Both the position numbers and the translations under genes were made by a program. A stretch of DNA of 64,000 nt from Anaerolineae bacterium (GTDB taxonomy: Bacteria > Chloroflexota > Anaerolineae > 4572-78 > J111). This document shows, one piece after another, positions 35,227-46,706 of this stretch. The stretch is from positions 186,001 to 250,000 of the forward strand of contig JAJVIM010000007.1 of the NCBI GenBank assembly GCA_022071955.1, read 5' to 3'. The notes below the pieces were generated by a model, which worked only from the letters and a program-made list of their open reading frames with translations, made no database searches and was not told the DNA's origin. The first letter of the stretch is position 1. The number at the start of each line of letters is the position of its first letter.

Positions 35227-36153
35227 ATGATGGCCGCAACGGTTCCCCCTTTGTCCAGAAAACGCAAAATCAATTGGACGCCCTATCTTTTTTTGGTTGG
35301 CCCGCTGGTCCTGTATCTGGTTTGGATTATCGGCCCAATGCTCTACACCTTTTACCTAAGCCTGACCGATTGGGACGGTATCTCGCCCGAAGCCAAATAT
35401 ATTGGCCTTAAAAATTTCAATTTACTGTTTGGCAGTTTGGGCAAACGGGTGCCTTCGGCGTTTGAGTATTCTCTGTTTAACAACCTCAAATGGTTGTTAA
35501 CTTTTATCACGGTGCCGGTGGCCATTGGGCTGGGCCTGGCGGTAATTCTCAACCAGGATATCAAGGCTGACCGTTATTTTAAAATGGGCATCTTTTTGCC
35601 CCAGGTGTTGTCTTTGCCGGTTATCGCCCTCATCTGGTCATTTGGCATTTACAACCCCAAAGCCGGGCTGATCAATCAAATTTTGATCGGGTTGGGCGTA
35701 GCCAATCCACCCGGCTGGCTGGCCGATAAACAACTGGTCATCTGGGCGGTAATTCTGGCCGCTGCCTGGCGGCAAATTGGCTACATTATGATTTTGTACG
35801 TGGCCGGTCTGAAAAATGTTGACCCCACCCTGCTCGATGCGGCCAAAGTTGACGGCGCCAACGCCTGGCGATCCTTTTGGCATGTTACCCTGCCATTGCT
35901 GGCCCCCGTTACCACAATTGTGGTGGTCATCTCCATTATCGACTCGCTGCGCTCGTTTGATTTGGTGTGGGTAATGACCAAAGGCGGCCCGGCCAACGCC
36001 TCCAGCGTGCTGGCGGTACTGATGTATATTCAGGCCTTTAACAATTACAAAATGGGCGAAGGGGCGGCCTCGGCGGTAATTCTATTTCTGATCAGCCTGA
36101 TTTTTATTGTGGTCTACCTGTCTCGGGTTATGAAAGACGAATTGGAATATTAG
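35227..36153 (+). CDS. Sugar ABC transporter permease 1 (MalF-like)
   Basis: Membrane permease of 308 residues with six main helices. The ATPase-contacting EAA-type loop reads DAAKVDGANAWRSFWHVTLPLL near residue 200. It is translated from the ATG at 35227 behind AGGAGGAAA. It is followed after 12 bases by the second permease, giving the usual heterodimer. Confidence 0.93.
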   Translation: MMAATVPPLSRKRKINWTPYLFLVGPLVLYLVWIIGPMLYTFYLSLTDWDGISPEAKYIGLKNFNLLFGSLGKRVPSAFEYSLFNNLKWLLTFITVPVAIGLGLAVILNQDIKADRYFKMGIFLPQVLSLPVIALIWSFGIYNPKAGLINQILIGLGVANPPGWLADKQLVIWAVILAAAWRQIGYIMILYVAGLKNVDPTLLDAAKVDGANAWRSFWHVTLPLLAPVTTIVVVISIIDSLRSFDLVWVMTKGGPANASSVLAVLMYIQAFNNYKMGEGAASAVILFLISLIFIVVYLSRVMKDELEY

Positions 36154-36165
36154 GGGAGTAAAACG

Positions 36166-37050
36166 ATGGCCGCCAACATTCAACCTTTAGCAACCTCCGG
36201 CAACGATGCTGCCGCCGGCTCAAAAAAGACAAAAAACATCAACCGGCTTTTAGTGTACACTTTTTTGATTGGCTTTACCCTGATTTATATGCTGCCGTTT
36301 TTTACGGCTCTTATGACATCGGTCAGAACCCAGGAAGATTTGGGAGTTAACGGCGTTTTCAGTATTCCCACGGTGGTCACGCTGGATAATTTCCCCACCG
36401 CCTGGGCGCAGGGGCGGGTTAACCGCTACCTGATGAACAGTTTTATTATCACCATTCCGGCGCTGGGTGCCACAATTATGCTATCGTCGCTGTCGGCCTA
36501 CGCGCTGGCCCGCTTTAAATTTCCGGGGAATATGCTACTTTATTTTATGTACGTAGCTGGCACCATGTTGCCCTTCCAAATTTTGTTATTACCGGTTTTT
36601 CTGCTAACCAATAAACTGGGCCTGTATAATACGTACTGGGGAGTCATCCTTATTCATACCGCTTTTCAACTTGGTTTTTGTACTTTTGTGCTGCGCAACT
36701 TTATGCGCACCGTGCCCGGCGAAATTATGGAAGCCGCCCGCATCGACGGGGCCAGCGAGTGGGGCATTTACTGGCGCATTATGATGCCGCTGACTGTGCC
36801 GGCCATTGCCGCGGTTTCAACGCTGGAATTTACCTGGATTTTCAATGATTACCTGTGGGCCATCATCCTGATTCAAAACGATGCCCTCAAGCCGGTAACC
36901 GCCGGCCTTTCTACCCTGCAAGGGCAATTTATCACCAACTGGCCGCTTATTGTGGCCGGCGCGCTCATTGCAACTGTGCCCACCCTGATTATGTTTTTCA
37001 CCCTGCAACGATATTTCATCGGCGGTCTCACGCTGGGATCGGGCAAATAA
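36166..37050 (+). CDS. Sugar ABC transporter permease 2 (MalG-like)
   Basis: Membrane permease of 294 residues, partner of the preceding gene. The EAA loop is EAARIDGASEWGIYWRIMMPL near residue 190, and the family ending FTLQRYFIGGLTLGSGK is present. About 160 bases then separate it from the beta-galactosidase gene; that gap has a GTGAACGT half-site of the LacI 1 operator at 37081-37088. Confidence 0.93.
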   Translation: MAANIQPLATSGNDAAAGSKKTKNINRLLVYTFLIGFTLIYMLPFFTALMTSVRTQEDLGVNGVFSIPTVVTLDNFPTAWAQGRVNRYLMNSFIITIPALGATIMLSSLSAYALARFKFPGNMLLYFMYVAGTMLPFQILLLPVFLLTNKLGLYNTYWGVILIHTAFQLGFCTFVLRNFMRTVPGEIMEAARIDGASEWGIYWRIMMPLTVPAIAAVSTLEFTWIFNDYLWAIILIQNDALKPVTAGLSTLQGQFITNWPLIVAGALIATVPTLIMFFTLQRYFIGGLTLGSGK

Positions 37051-37057
37051 TTTGGGC

Positions 37058-40493
<3,436 letters not shown>

Positions 40494-40510
40494 CAACTGG
40501 TTGCACAATT

Positions 40511-40541
40511 CGTGTTGCGTGCTGCGTGAAAACGCAACACG
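40511..40541. repeat. Short inverted repeat CGTGTTGCGT/ACGCAACACG, copy 1
   Basis: Ten-bp arms at 40511-40520 and 40532-40541, followed by further CAACACG and TTTTACG repeats to 40560. Related sequences are at 41531-41573 and 44478-44526. Confidence 0.7.
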
Positions 40542-40571
40542 CAACACGTTTTACGTTTTACGCTGACTCAA

Positions 40572-40709
40572 TACACCGTTAAATAAATTTTCTGAGGTTT
40601 TTGAGCGTCATTCCCGCACGCTTTTAGCGGGAATCCCTGTTGTAGATGCCCGATAAAAACATTCGGGCATGACGGCCACCAAAGTGTAACTTATTTATTT
40701 AACGATGTA
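40572..40709. mobile_element. MITE-like element with terminal inverted repeats and target duplication
   Basis: A 138-base element. The left end TACACCGTTAAATAAAT (40572-40588) matches the reverse complement of the right end (40693-40709) at 16 of 17 positions. It is flanked on both sides by CTCAA (40567-40571 and 40710-40714), a 5-base target-site duplication. Inside is a second palindrome, CGTCATTCCCG (from 40606) with CGGGCATGACG (to 40674). No ORF, so non-autonomous. Confidence 0.75.
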
Positions 40710-40734
40710 CTCAAGTTTCACAGAGGTTTGATTT

Positions 40735-41529
40735 ATGACAATGCCAATACCCACCCAACTCTACGACGCCTACATTTTTGACCTCGACGGCACCGTCTAT
40801 CTGGGCGATCACCTGCTGCCCACCGCCTTCGATACCATCAGCCGCATGCGCCGGTTGGGCAAACGGACGGTCTTTCTATCAAACAACCCCACCCATTTTC
40901 GCGCCGATCAGGCCGCCAAACTCACGGCGCTGGGCCTGCCCACGCCCGCAGAAGACGTGATCAACTCGTCGGTGGTGATGGTCAATTTTTTACAGCGACA
41001 TCTGCCCCACGCCCGCCTGTTTGTTATTGGCGAAACGCCGCTGCAAACCGAACTGCGCGCCGCCGGCTTTGAACTGACCGAAGACGTGAGCCGCATCGAC
41101 GCGGTAATTGCCAGTTTTGACCGCACCTTTGTTTACCACAAACTGCAAGTTGCCTTTGACGCCATCCGCGCCGGCGCGCGCTTTTTTGCCACCAACGGCG
41201 ATCGCTACTGCCCGGTGCCCGGCGGCGGCCAGCCCGATGCCGCGGCCATCATCGCCGCCGTTGAAGCCTGCACCAACACCAAAATTGAGGCGATAGTGGG
41301 CAAACCATCGCCCCACATGGCCAAAGCCGTGCTCAATCTGTTGGGCCTGCCGGCAAATCGCTGCGTTATGACCGGCGACCGGTTGGAAACCGACGTGCTG
41401 ATGGGATTGGAAGCCGGCATGGCCGCGGCGCTCACCCTCACCGGCGCAACCACCGCCGAAATGCTGGCCGAATCAACCATCAAACCAACCTATGTGCTGC
41501 ACCAATTGGCCGAGTTGCTGCCGGGTTAA
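40735..41529 (+). CDS. HAD-IIA family sugar phosphatase (NagD/AraL-like)
   Basis: Phosphatase of 264 residues. The nucleophile motif is FDLDGTVYLG (about residue 15), motif II is FLSNN, motif III KPSPHMA, and motif IV MTGDRLETDVLMG. The C2 cap of this subfamily lies between motifs II and III. Relatives dephosphorylate p-nitrophenyl phosphate and small sugar phosphates; the position between lacZ and a sugar kinase suggests removal of unwanted sugar phosphates. ATG at 40735, with another in-frame ATG at 40741. Confidence 0.88.
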   Translation: MTMPIPTQLYDAYIFDLDGTVYLGDHLLPTAFDTISRMRRLGKRTVFLSNNPTHFRADQAAKLTALGLPTPAEDVINSSVVMVNFLQRHLPHARLFVIGETPLQTELRAAGFELTEDVSRIDAVIASFDRTFVYHKLQVAFDAIRAGARFFATNGDRYCPVPGGGQPDAAAIIAAVEACTNTKIEAIVGKPSPHMAKAVLNLLGLPANRCVMTGDRLETDVLMGLEAGMAAALTLTGATTAEMLAESTIKPTYVLHQLAELLPG

Positions 41530-41530
41530 C

Positions 41531-41573
41531 GTGCTGCGTGTTCCGTTTTTACGCAACACGCAATACGTTTCAC
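41531..41573. repeat. ACGCAACACGC-type inverted repeat, copy 2
   Basis: CGTGCTGCGTGTT faces ACGCAACACGCAATACG across a T-rich loop. It fills most of the gap between the phosphatase and the kinase gene. Confidence 0.6.
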
Positions 41574-41588
41574 GGGGACTATTCAACA

Positions 41589-43154
41589 ATGACCACCTTC
41601 CTCCTCGGCATCGATCAAGGCTCCAGCGGCAGCCGCGCCGCCGTAATGAATCAAAACGGAGATATTCTCGGTTACGGCTACCGCCCCCTGCCCAGAATTC
41701 ACCCGCACAACGGTTGGGTTGAGCAAGACCCGCACCAACTGACCCTCGGCGTTGAGCAGGCCATCACCGAAGCTCTGGCCGCGGCCAACTGCCGCCCCGC
41801 CGATATTTTGGCCGTTGGCATTGCCGGCCAGCGCAACACCGATTTTGTGTGGGATGCCCGCACCGGGCGCCCGCTGGCCAACGCCATCACCTGGCAGGAT
41901 TTGCGCACCGCGCCCCTGCTGGCCGAGCTGGAACAGTGGGAACACGCCGCCGAACGCCGCCGCCGGCTGGGCTATTTTCCCGGCACGTGGAGTTCGGCCA
42001 ACCACCTGGCCTGGCGTATGCGCCACCAGCCGGCGGTTATTGAAGCAGCCCGGGCCGGAACGCTGCGCATCGGTTTTTCAGCCAACTGGCTGCTGGAGTC
42101 GCTGGGCCGGCCGGCCGGCCACATGCTTGATTTTGGGCTGGTGCAGCAGATGGGCCTGTTTGATTTTCGCGCCGAACGCTACTGGAGCGACTGGCTGGCG
42201 GTACTGGGCGTTCCCCTTGAACCGCTGCCGGTTCCCGTGCCCACCGTGCATTACTTTGGCACGCTGCGCCTCACCGGCCCCGCCGGCGATGTGGCCGATG
42301 CGCCGGTACTGGCCGTTATTGGCAACGAGCAGGCCGCCCTGTTTGGCCATCAATGTTACTACCCCGGCGACGCCGAATGCAGCCACGGCACCGCCAGTTT
42401 TGTCGATGTGGTTGTGGGCGACACCCCGCCGGAGCAGGAAAAACTCAACGTTTACTACGCCTGGAGTTTTCCCGCAGAGTCGCCGGGTCGCCGGGGGATA
42501 GGGCAACCAGTTGGCTACCCGCCACCCGCCACCCGCCACCCGCAACACACCTTCTGCCTTGAAGCCGACACCACCGTTTCCGGCGCGGCCATCCGCTGGA
42601 TGAAAGAAGAAGCCCGCCTGTTTGACCGGGACGAAGAGCTGAGCCTGCTGGCGGCCTCGGTGCCAGACAGCGGCGGGGTGGTGTTTGTGCCGGCCTTTAC
42701 CGGCCTCAACGTGCCCCACAATGATGCCGCCGCCCGCGGCACAATTTTGGGGCTAACCCTCGGCAGCAGTCGGGCGCATCTTGCCCGCGCTTTTCTGGAG
42801 TCGCTGGGCTACCAGATTCGCGGCATTTTGGAAACCATCACCGCCGAAACCGGCCTGGTTGTGCAGCAGATCAGCACCGGCGGCGGCATTGCCGCCAGCG
42901 ATATTGCCTGCCAGATTCAGGCCGACCTGACCGGTATCCCCACCATTCGCCCCGCCTTCACCGAGCTGGCCGTGCGGGCCGCGGCGCTGCTGGCCGGCCT
43001 CGGCGCAGGTACGTGGCCCGGAGTCGAAGACTTGCCCGCGCTGCCCGGCACGCCCATCGTCTTTGAACCTCGCCTGCCGGCTGACCAGCGCGATGCCGGT
43101 TATACCCGCTGGCTGGCTGCTGTAGACCGGGCCAAAAACTGGATTTCTTACTAG
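41589..43154 (+). CDS. FGGY family carbohydrate kinase with in-frame repeat insertion
   Basis: Sugar or polyol kinase of 521 residues. The phosphate-1 motif is GIDQGSSGSRAAV at the N terminus, and GWVEQDP, ITWQDLR, and a C-terminal STGGGIAAS adenosine region follow, as in glycerol-kinase-like FGGY enzymes. The substrate cannot be assigned. Between YYAWSFPAES and HTFCLEADTTVSGAAIRW there are about 22 extra residues (GRRGIGQPVGYPPPATRHPQ) encoded by a tandem repeat typical of intergenic DNA (42480-42547). Start is the ATG at 41589; a longer reading includes the upstream repeat. Confidence 0.88.
   Translation: MTTFLLGIDQGSSGSRAAVMNQNGDILGYGYRPLPRIHPHNGWVEQDPHQLTLGVEQAITEALAAANCRPADILAVGIAGQRNTDFVWDARTGRPLANAITWQDLRTAPLLAELEQWEHAAERRRRLGYFPGTWSSANHLAWRMRHQPAVIEAARAGTLRIGFSANWLLESLGRPAGHMLDFGLVQQMGLFDFRAERYWSDWLAVLGVPLEPLPVPVPTVHYFGTLRLTGPAGDVADAPVLAVIGNEQAALFGHQCYYPGDAECSHGTASFVDVVVGDTPPEQEKLNVYYAWSFPAESPGRRGIGQPVGYPPPATRHPQHTFCLEADTTVSGAAIRWMKEEARLFDRDEELSLLAASVPDSGGVVFVPAFTGLNVPHNDAAARGTILGLTLGSSRAHLARAFLESLGYQIRGILETITAETGLVVQQISTGGGIAASDIACQIQADLTGIPTIRPAFTELAVRAAALLAGLGAGTWPGVEDLPALPGTPIVFEPRLPADQRDAGYTRWLAAVDRAKNWISY
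42515..42545 (+). repeat. Tandem ACCCGCC repeat inside the kinase gene
   Basis: Four consecutive ACCCGCC units. The array length keeps the reading frame open and codes for Pro-rich PPPATRHP. Confidence 0.85.
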
Positions 43155-43238
43155 CCGCAGGTCGCTTTCCCAATTTTGGGACAAAGGTCTAAAATGTAGC
43201 CGGCAATTTCAATAATACATTTTACCAACGAGGTCCCC

Positions 43239-44414
43239 ATGAATCTTCAAAATGCGCAAACCGCCATGCGGCAGGAAAAAATTGACTGCTGGCTGGTGCA
43301 CGATTTCCAAAAAACAAACCCCATCATGCGGCAATTGCTGCCACTCCAACAGTTCGTCTCGCGGCGGCTGTTTTTGATTGTACCGGCCGAAGGCGTGCCC
43401 ATGCTGCTTGGCTCAAAAATTGACCAGGATGCGCTTCGCTCGCTGCCCTACCACACCGAGTTTTACGTAAGCTGGAAAGAAATGGAGCAAAAACTGGCCA
43501 TTTTGCTCACCCGCTACCAGACCGTCGCGCTGGATTATTCGCCCGGCTGCGCCCTGCCGGTCACCTCGCGCCTGGATGCCGGCACGTTTGAGCTGATCAA
43601 ACGGTTGGAAAAAACCATTAAATCCGCGGCCAACATTTTTCAGGCCGCCGCCGCAATCTGGAGCGAAGAAGCCCTGCAAGCCCATCTGGAAGATTGCCAG
43701 CAGGTAGCCGCCATCAAAGATGAAGCGTTTGAGTTTATTGCCACCAACCTGCGCAGCGGCAGCCCCATCACCGAGTACGATGTGCAGCAGTTTATTATGC
43801 AGCGCTTTACCGCCGCGGGGCTGGATACCCCTTATCCGCCCATTGTTGGGGTTAACGCCAACAGCGGCGACCCGCACTACTCGCCTACCGCCACCAAACA
43901 TGTGGCTGTGAGTCGCGGCGACTGGATATTGATTGACCTGTGGGCCAAGCGTCCCGGCTATGAGTACATTTTTGCCGATATGGCCTGGGTGGGATTTGCC
44001 GGGCAACAGCCTCCGGCCCAGCATCGGGCCATTTTTAAAATTGTGCGCGATGCCCGCGACGCCGGCGTGGCCTACCTGCAAAATTGCGCCGAACAGGGCC
44101 TTATCCCCGAAGGCTGGCAATTGGACGACGTGGTGCGGCAGCACATCAGCGCCGCCGGCTACGGCGCTTATTTCTTCCATCGCACCGGCCACAACCTGGG
44201 GCCGGGCGACAACGTTCACGGCCAGGGAGCCAACATCGACAACCTGGAAACCCACGATACCCGCAAACTTGTGCCGGGCATCGGCTTTTCTATTGAGCCG
44301 GGCATTTACCTGCCGGATTTTGGCGTCCGCGCCGAAATAAACGTATATATGGACCAAACCGGCCCGCGCGTGACCACACCGTCTCAGCAAGATATTATCT
44401 GTTTGGATGTGTAA
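43239..44414 (+). CDS. M24 family metallopeptidase (Xaa-Pro aminopeptidase-like)
   Basis: Pita-bread-fold enzyme of 391 residues. An N-terminal creatinase-like domain (1-150) precedes the catalytic domain. Metal ligands are visible in LIDLWAK, then HRTGHNLGPGDNVHG (His), SIEPGIYLP (Glu) and GVRAEINVY (Glu). Relatives hydrolyse Xaa-Pro peptides or act on creatine-like compounds. Its role in a galactoside island is not obvious. It lies between the kinase and the second LacI gene. Confidence 0.85.
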   Translation: MNLQNAQTAMRQEKIDCWLVHDFQKTNPIMRQLLPLQQFVSRRLFLIVPAEGVPMLLGSKIDQDALRSLPYHTEFYVSWKEMEQKLAILLTRYQTVALDYSPGCALPVTSRLDAGTFELIKRLEKTIKSAANIFQAAAAIWSEEALQAHLEDCQQVAAIKDEAFEFIATNLRSGSPITEYDVQQFIMQRFTAAGLDTPYPPIVGVNANSGDPHYSPTATKHVAVSRGDWILIDLWAKRPGYEYIFADMAWVGFAGQQPPAQHRAIFKIVRDARDAGVAYLQNCAEQGLIPEGWQLDDVVRQHISAAGYGAYFFHRTGHNLGPGDNVHGQGANIDNLETHDTRKLVPGIGFSIEPGIYLPDFGVRAEINVYMDQTGPRVTTPSQQDIICLDV

Positions 44415-44477
44415 TCGCAGCCTGTTTCAGTCATCTGTGGTTGGCGTCAGGTAGTTACCCCAAAATTTCTAAACCGT

Positions 44478-44526
44478 GCGGCGCGTTGCGTATCGGTTCC
44501 GCAAAACTTTTTACGCAACACGCCGC
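44478..44526. repeat. ACGCAACACGC-type inverted repeat, copy 3
   Basis: GCGGCGCGTTGCGT (44478-44491) pairs with ACGCAACACGCCGC (44513-44526) with one mismatch. A T-run lies in the loop, not after the stem. Confidence 0.7.
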
Positions 44527-44570
44527 GCGCTGTTTTACCCCGTCAAATTGACCCAAACCTTAAAAACCCC

Positions 44571-44626
44571 TTGACAACCGACAAATAGCATGATATATTA
44601 CCGACAACGTTGTCGTTATCGTTGTC
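44571..44626 (+). promoter_or_regulatory. Promoter and operator of LacI regulator 2
   Basis: TTGACA (44571-44576), 17-base spacer, TATATT (44594-44599). Directly downstream is GACAACGTTGTC (44603-44614), a perfect 12-bp palindrome, followed by a degenerate half GTTATCGTTGTC (to 44626). The same 24 bases recur at 45682-45705. Confidence 0.85.
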
Positions 44627-44649
44627 AACAGTAGTCAGGAGAGATTACA

Positions 44650-45642
44650 ATGCCCGTTACCTTGCGCGATGTCGCGCGAAAAGCAGGCGTATCCATCAAA
44701 ACGGTCTCGCGAGTCGTCAACAATCAGAGTGAAATCTCTGAAGACACCCGCCAGCGCGTGCAGGATGTCATCGATGAGTTGGGCTATCGCCCCAACCTGA
44801 TTGCGCGTGGCCTGGTAACGCAGCGCTCCTTTACCGTTGGGCTGATCTTTCCAGACATTACCAACCCCTTTTTCCCCGAAGTAGCCCGTGGCGTGCAAGA
44901 TACGGCCCGGGCCAGAGATTACAACACCCTTTTGTGCAACAGCGATGAAAGCCAGCAGGAAGAACTGCGCACCCTCCATTCGTTGGCGGCGCAGGGCGTT
45001 GACGGCATCATCATTTTTCCCTGTTACCACACCGGCGACAATCTGACAACATTTGCGGAACAGTACCGGCCGGTAATTTCAGTTAACAGCCGGTATGACG
45101 ATCCCAACATCAGCATGATCCTCAGCGATAATTACGGCGGCAGCAAACAGGCTGTAGAGCATTTAATTGGCCGCGGCCACCGCCACATTGCCATGCTGGC
45201 CGGCCTGGAAATCTCGCCGCTCCGAGCGCAGCGGGTACTCGGTTTTTTAGATATAATGGCCGCGCACGGCCTGCCGCTGCCGGATTCCCGGTTGACAAGC
45301 GGGCTGCCCATGGTTGACAGCGGCTATGAACGGGCGTTGCAACTGCTCACTGACGATCCCCAAATCACCGCTATTGTGGCCTACAACGATCTGCTGGCTT
45401 TGGGCGCTATGAACGCCTGCAAAAAACTGGGCCGCCGTATCCCGGCCGATTGCGCCATTATTGGTTTCGATGATATTCAACTTGCCTCATTAGTTACCCC
45501 GACATTAACCACCATTCGACTTGATAAATATGATATTGGCCGGCAGGCCATGATCCGTCTGCTGGAAATGCTGGATAACCCGGACGCCACGTATCCGCCC
45601 ATCCACTTGGGCGCTGAGCTCGTCATCCGTGAGTCAACATAA
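44650..45642 (+). CDS. LacI family transcriptional regulator 2
   Basis: Repressor of 330 residues. The HTH is TLRDVARKAGVSIKTVSRVVNN at the N terminus with the hinge YRPNLIARGL. The effector domain ends with AIIGFDDIQLASLVTPTLTTIRL. Identical operators before its own gene and before the importer that follows indicate that it controls both. The importer is next to alpha-galactosidase genes, so an alpha-galactoside is the probable signal. Confidence 0.93.
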   Translation: MPVTLRDVARKAGVSIKTVSRVVNNQSEISEDTRQRVQDVIDELGYRPNLIARGLVTQRSFTVGLIFPDITNPFFPEVARGVQDTARARDYNTLLCNSDESQQEELRTLHSLAAQGVDGIIIFPCYHTGDNLTTFAEQYRPVISVNSRYDDPNISMILSDNYGGSKQAVEHLIGRGHRHIAMLAGLEISPLRAQRVLGFLDIMAAHGLPLPDSRLTSGLPMVDSGYERALQLLTDDPQITAIVAYNDLLALGAMNACKKLGRRIPADCAIIGFDDIQLASLVTPTLTTIRLDKYDIGRQAMIRLLEMLDNPDATYPPIHLGAELVIREST

Positions 45643-45681
45643 CCGTGACATCGCGGGATGAGCTTTTTTTTAGTCATTTCT

Positions 45682-45705
45682 GACAACGTTGTCGTTATCG
45701 TTGTC
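45682..45705 (+). promoter_or_regulatory. Second operator of LacI regulator 2, before the importer
   Basis: Exactly the same 24-base sequence as at 44603-44626, including the palindrome GACAACGTTGTC. The overlapping TTGTCG (45689) and TAAAAA (45711) with 16-base spacing could be the importer promoter, which would make repressor and RNA polymerase binding mutually exclusive. Confidence 0.75.
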
Positions 45706-45750
45706 AGAATTAAAAACAGACAGAGTTGTTAAACAAAAGGAGGTGGGTCA

Positions 45751-46677
45751 ATGTCGATAAGCGTTCAACAGGCAACACGGGTGGGCAGCAAACCTGGCTG
45801 GTTAAAACCCTGGCAAAAAGCCGAAACCTGGTTTGCCCTCTTGTTTATTTTGCCCAGCCTGATTGGGTTTACGCTGTTTTACGCCATTCCCGCGGTACGG
45901 GGCGTGTTTATCAGCTTTACCAATTGGGACCTGCTTACCCCGGCCAAATCGGTGGGGCTGGCCAATTACCAACGGCTGCTAACCGATACCGATTTCTGGA
46001 AAGCTATGTGGGTAACGCTCACCTATGTGGTGATCAACATTTTTGTGCAAACCGTGCTGGCCGTGCTGATTGCGGTATTAATGGACCGGTTGACCAAATC
46101 CATTGTGGTGCGCGGGGTGCTGATTTTGCCGTACCTGCTGTCAAATGTGGTGGTTGCCCTGCTGTGGCTGTGGATGCTGGACCCCACTCTGGGCGTTGTG
46201 AACAGCTTTCTGCAAACCATTGGCTTTGAGCGCCAACCTTTTTTCGGCGCTCCGAGCCAGGCTATTGCCACCATCGCCGGGGTTAATGTGTGGCGGCATA
46301 TGGGCTACACGGCGCTGCTGGTGTTTGCCGGTCTGCAAACCATTCCCAAAGATGTCTACGAAGCCGGGGCAATTGATGGCGCTACAGAATGGCATATGTT
46401 CTGGCACATCACCCTGCCGCTGCTGCGACCGGTACTGGTATTTGTGCTGGTCACCACCATCATCGGCTCATTTCAGGTATTTGATACCATCGCCATTACC
46501 ACGCAAGGCGGGCCGGCGCAGGCTACCCGGGTGATTATGTGGTACATCTTTGAATTTGCTTTTCAACGGTTCAATATGGGTTACGCCACCACCATTTCAA
46601 TTGCGCTCTTCTTTATCCTGATCCTGGTTACCATTGTTCAAATGCGGGTGCTGCGAGCCAACGAATCTGACCTGTAA
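45751..46677 (+). CDS. Sugar ABC transporter permease 3 (MalF-like)
   Basis: Permease of 308 residues. The N-terminal helix region is WFALLFILPSLIGFTLFYAIPAV and the EAA loop YEAGAIDGATEWHMFWHITLPLL near residue 205. Excellent ribosome site AAAGGAGGTGGGTCA before the ATG. First gene of the second importer, directly behind the repeated operator. Confidence 0.93.
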   Translation: MSISVQQATRVGSKPGWLKPWQKAETWFALLFILPSLIGFTLFYAIPAVRGVFISFTNWDLLTPAKSVGLANYQRLLTDTDFWKAMWVTLTYVVINIFVQTVLAVLIAVLMDRLTKSIVVRGVLILPYLLSNVVVALLWLWMLDPTLGVVNSFLQTIGFERQPFFGAPSQAIATIAGVNVWRHMGYTALLVFAGLQTIPKDVYEAGAIDGATEWHMFWHITLPLLRPVLVFVLVTTIIGSFQVFDTIAITTQGGPAQATRVIMWYIFEFAFQRFNMGYATTISIALFFILILVTIVQMRVLRANESDL

Positions 46678-46706
46678 GGCTTATCCAGATAAAAAGGAGA
46701 TGACTG

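Noticed and set aside
40606..40674. Internal palindrome considered as a terminator after lacZ
   Set aside because: No T-run follows, arms are separated by about 40 bases, and it lies inside an element with its own terminal repeats and target duplication.
42515..42545. ACCCGCC array considered as a possible CRISPR-like repeat
   Set aside because: Units are 7 bases, contiguous without spacers, and lie inside an open kinase gene.
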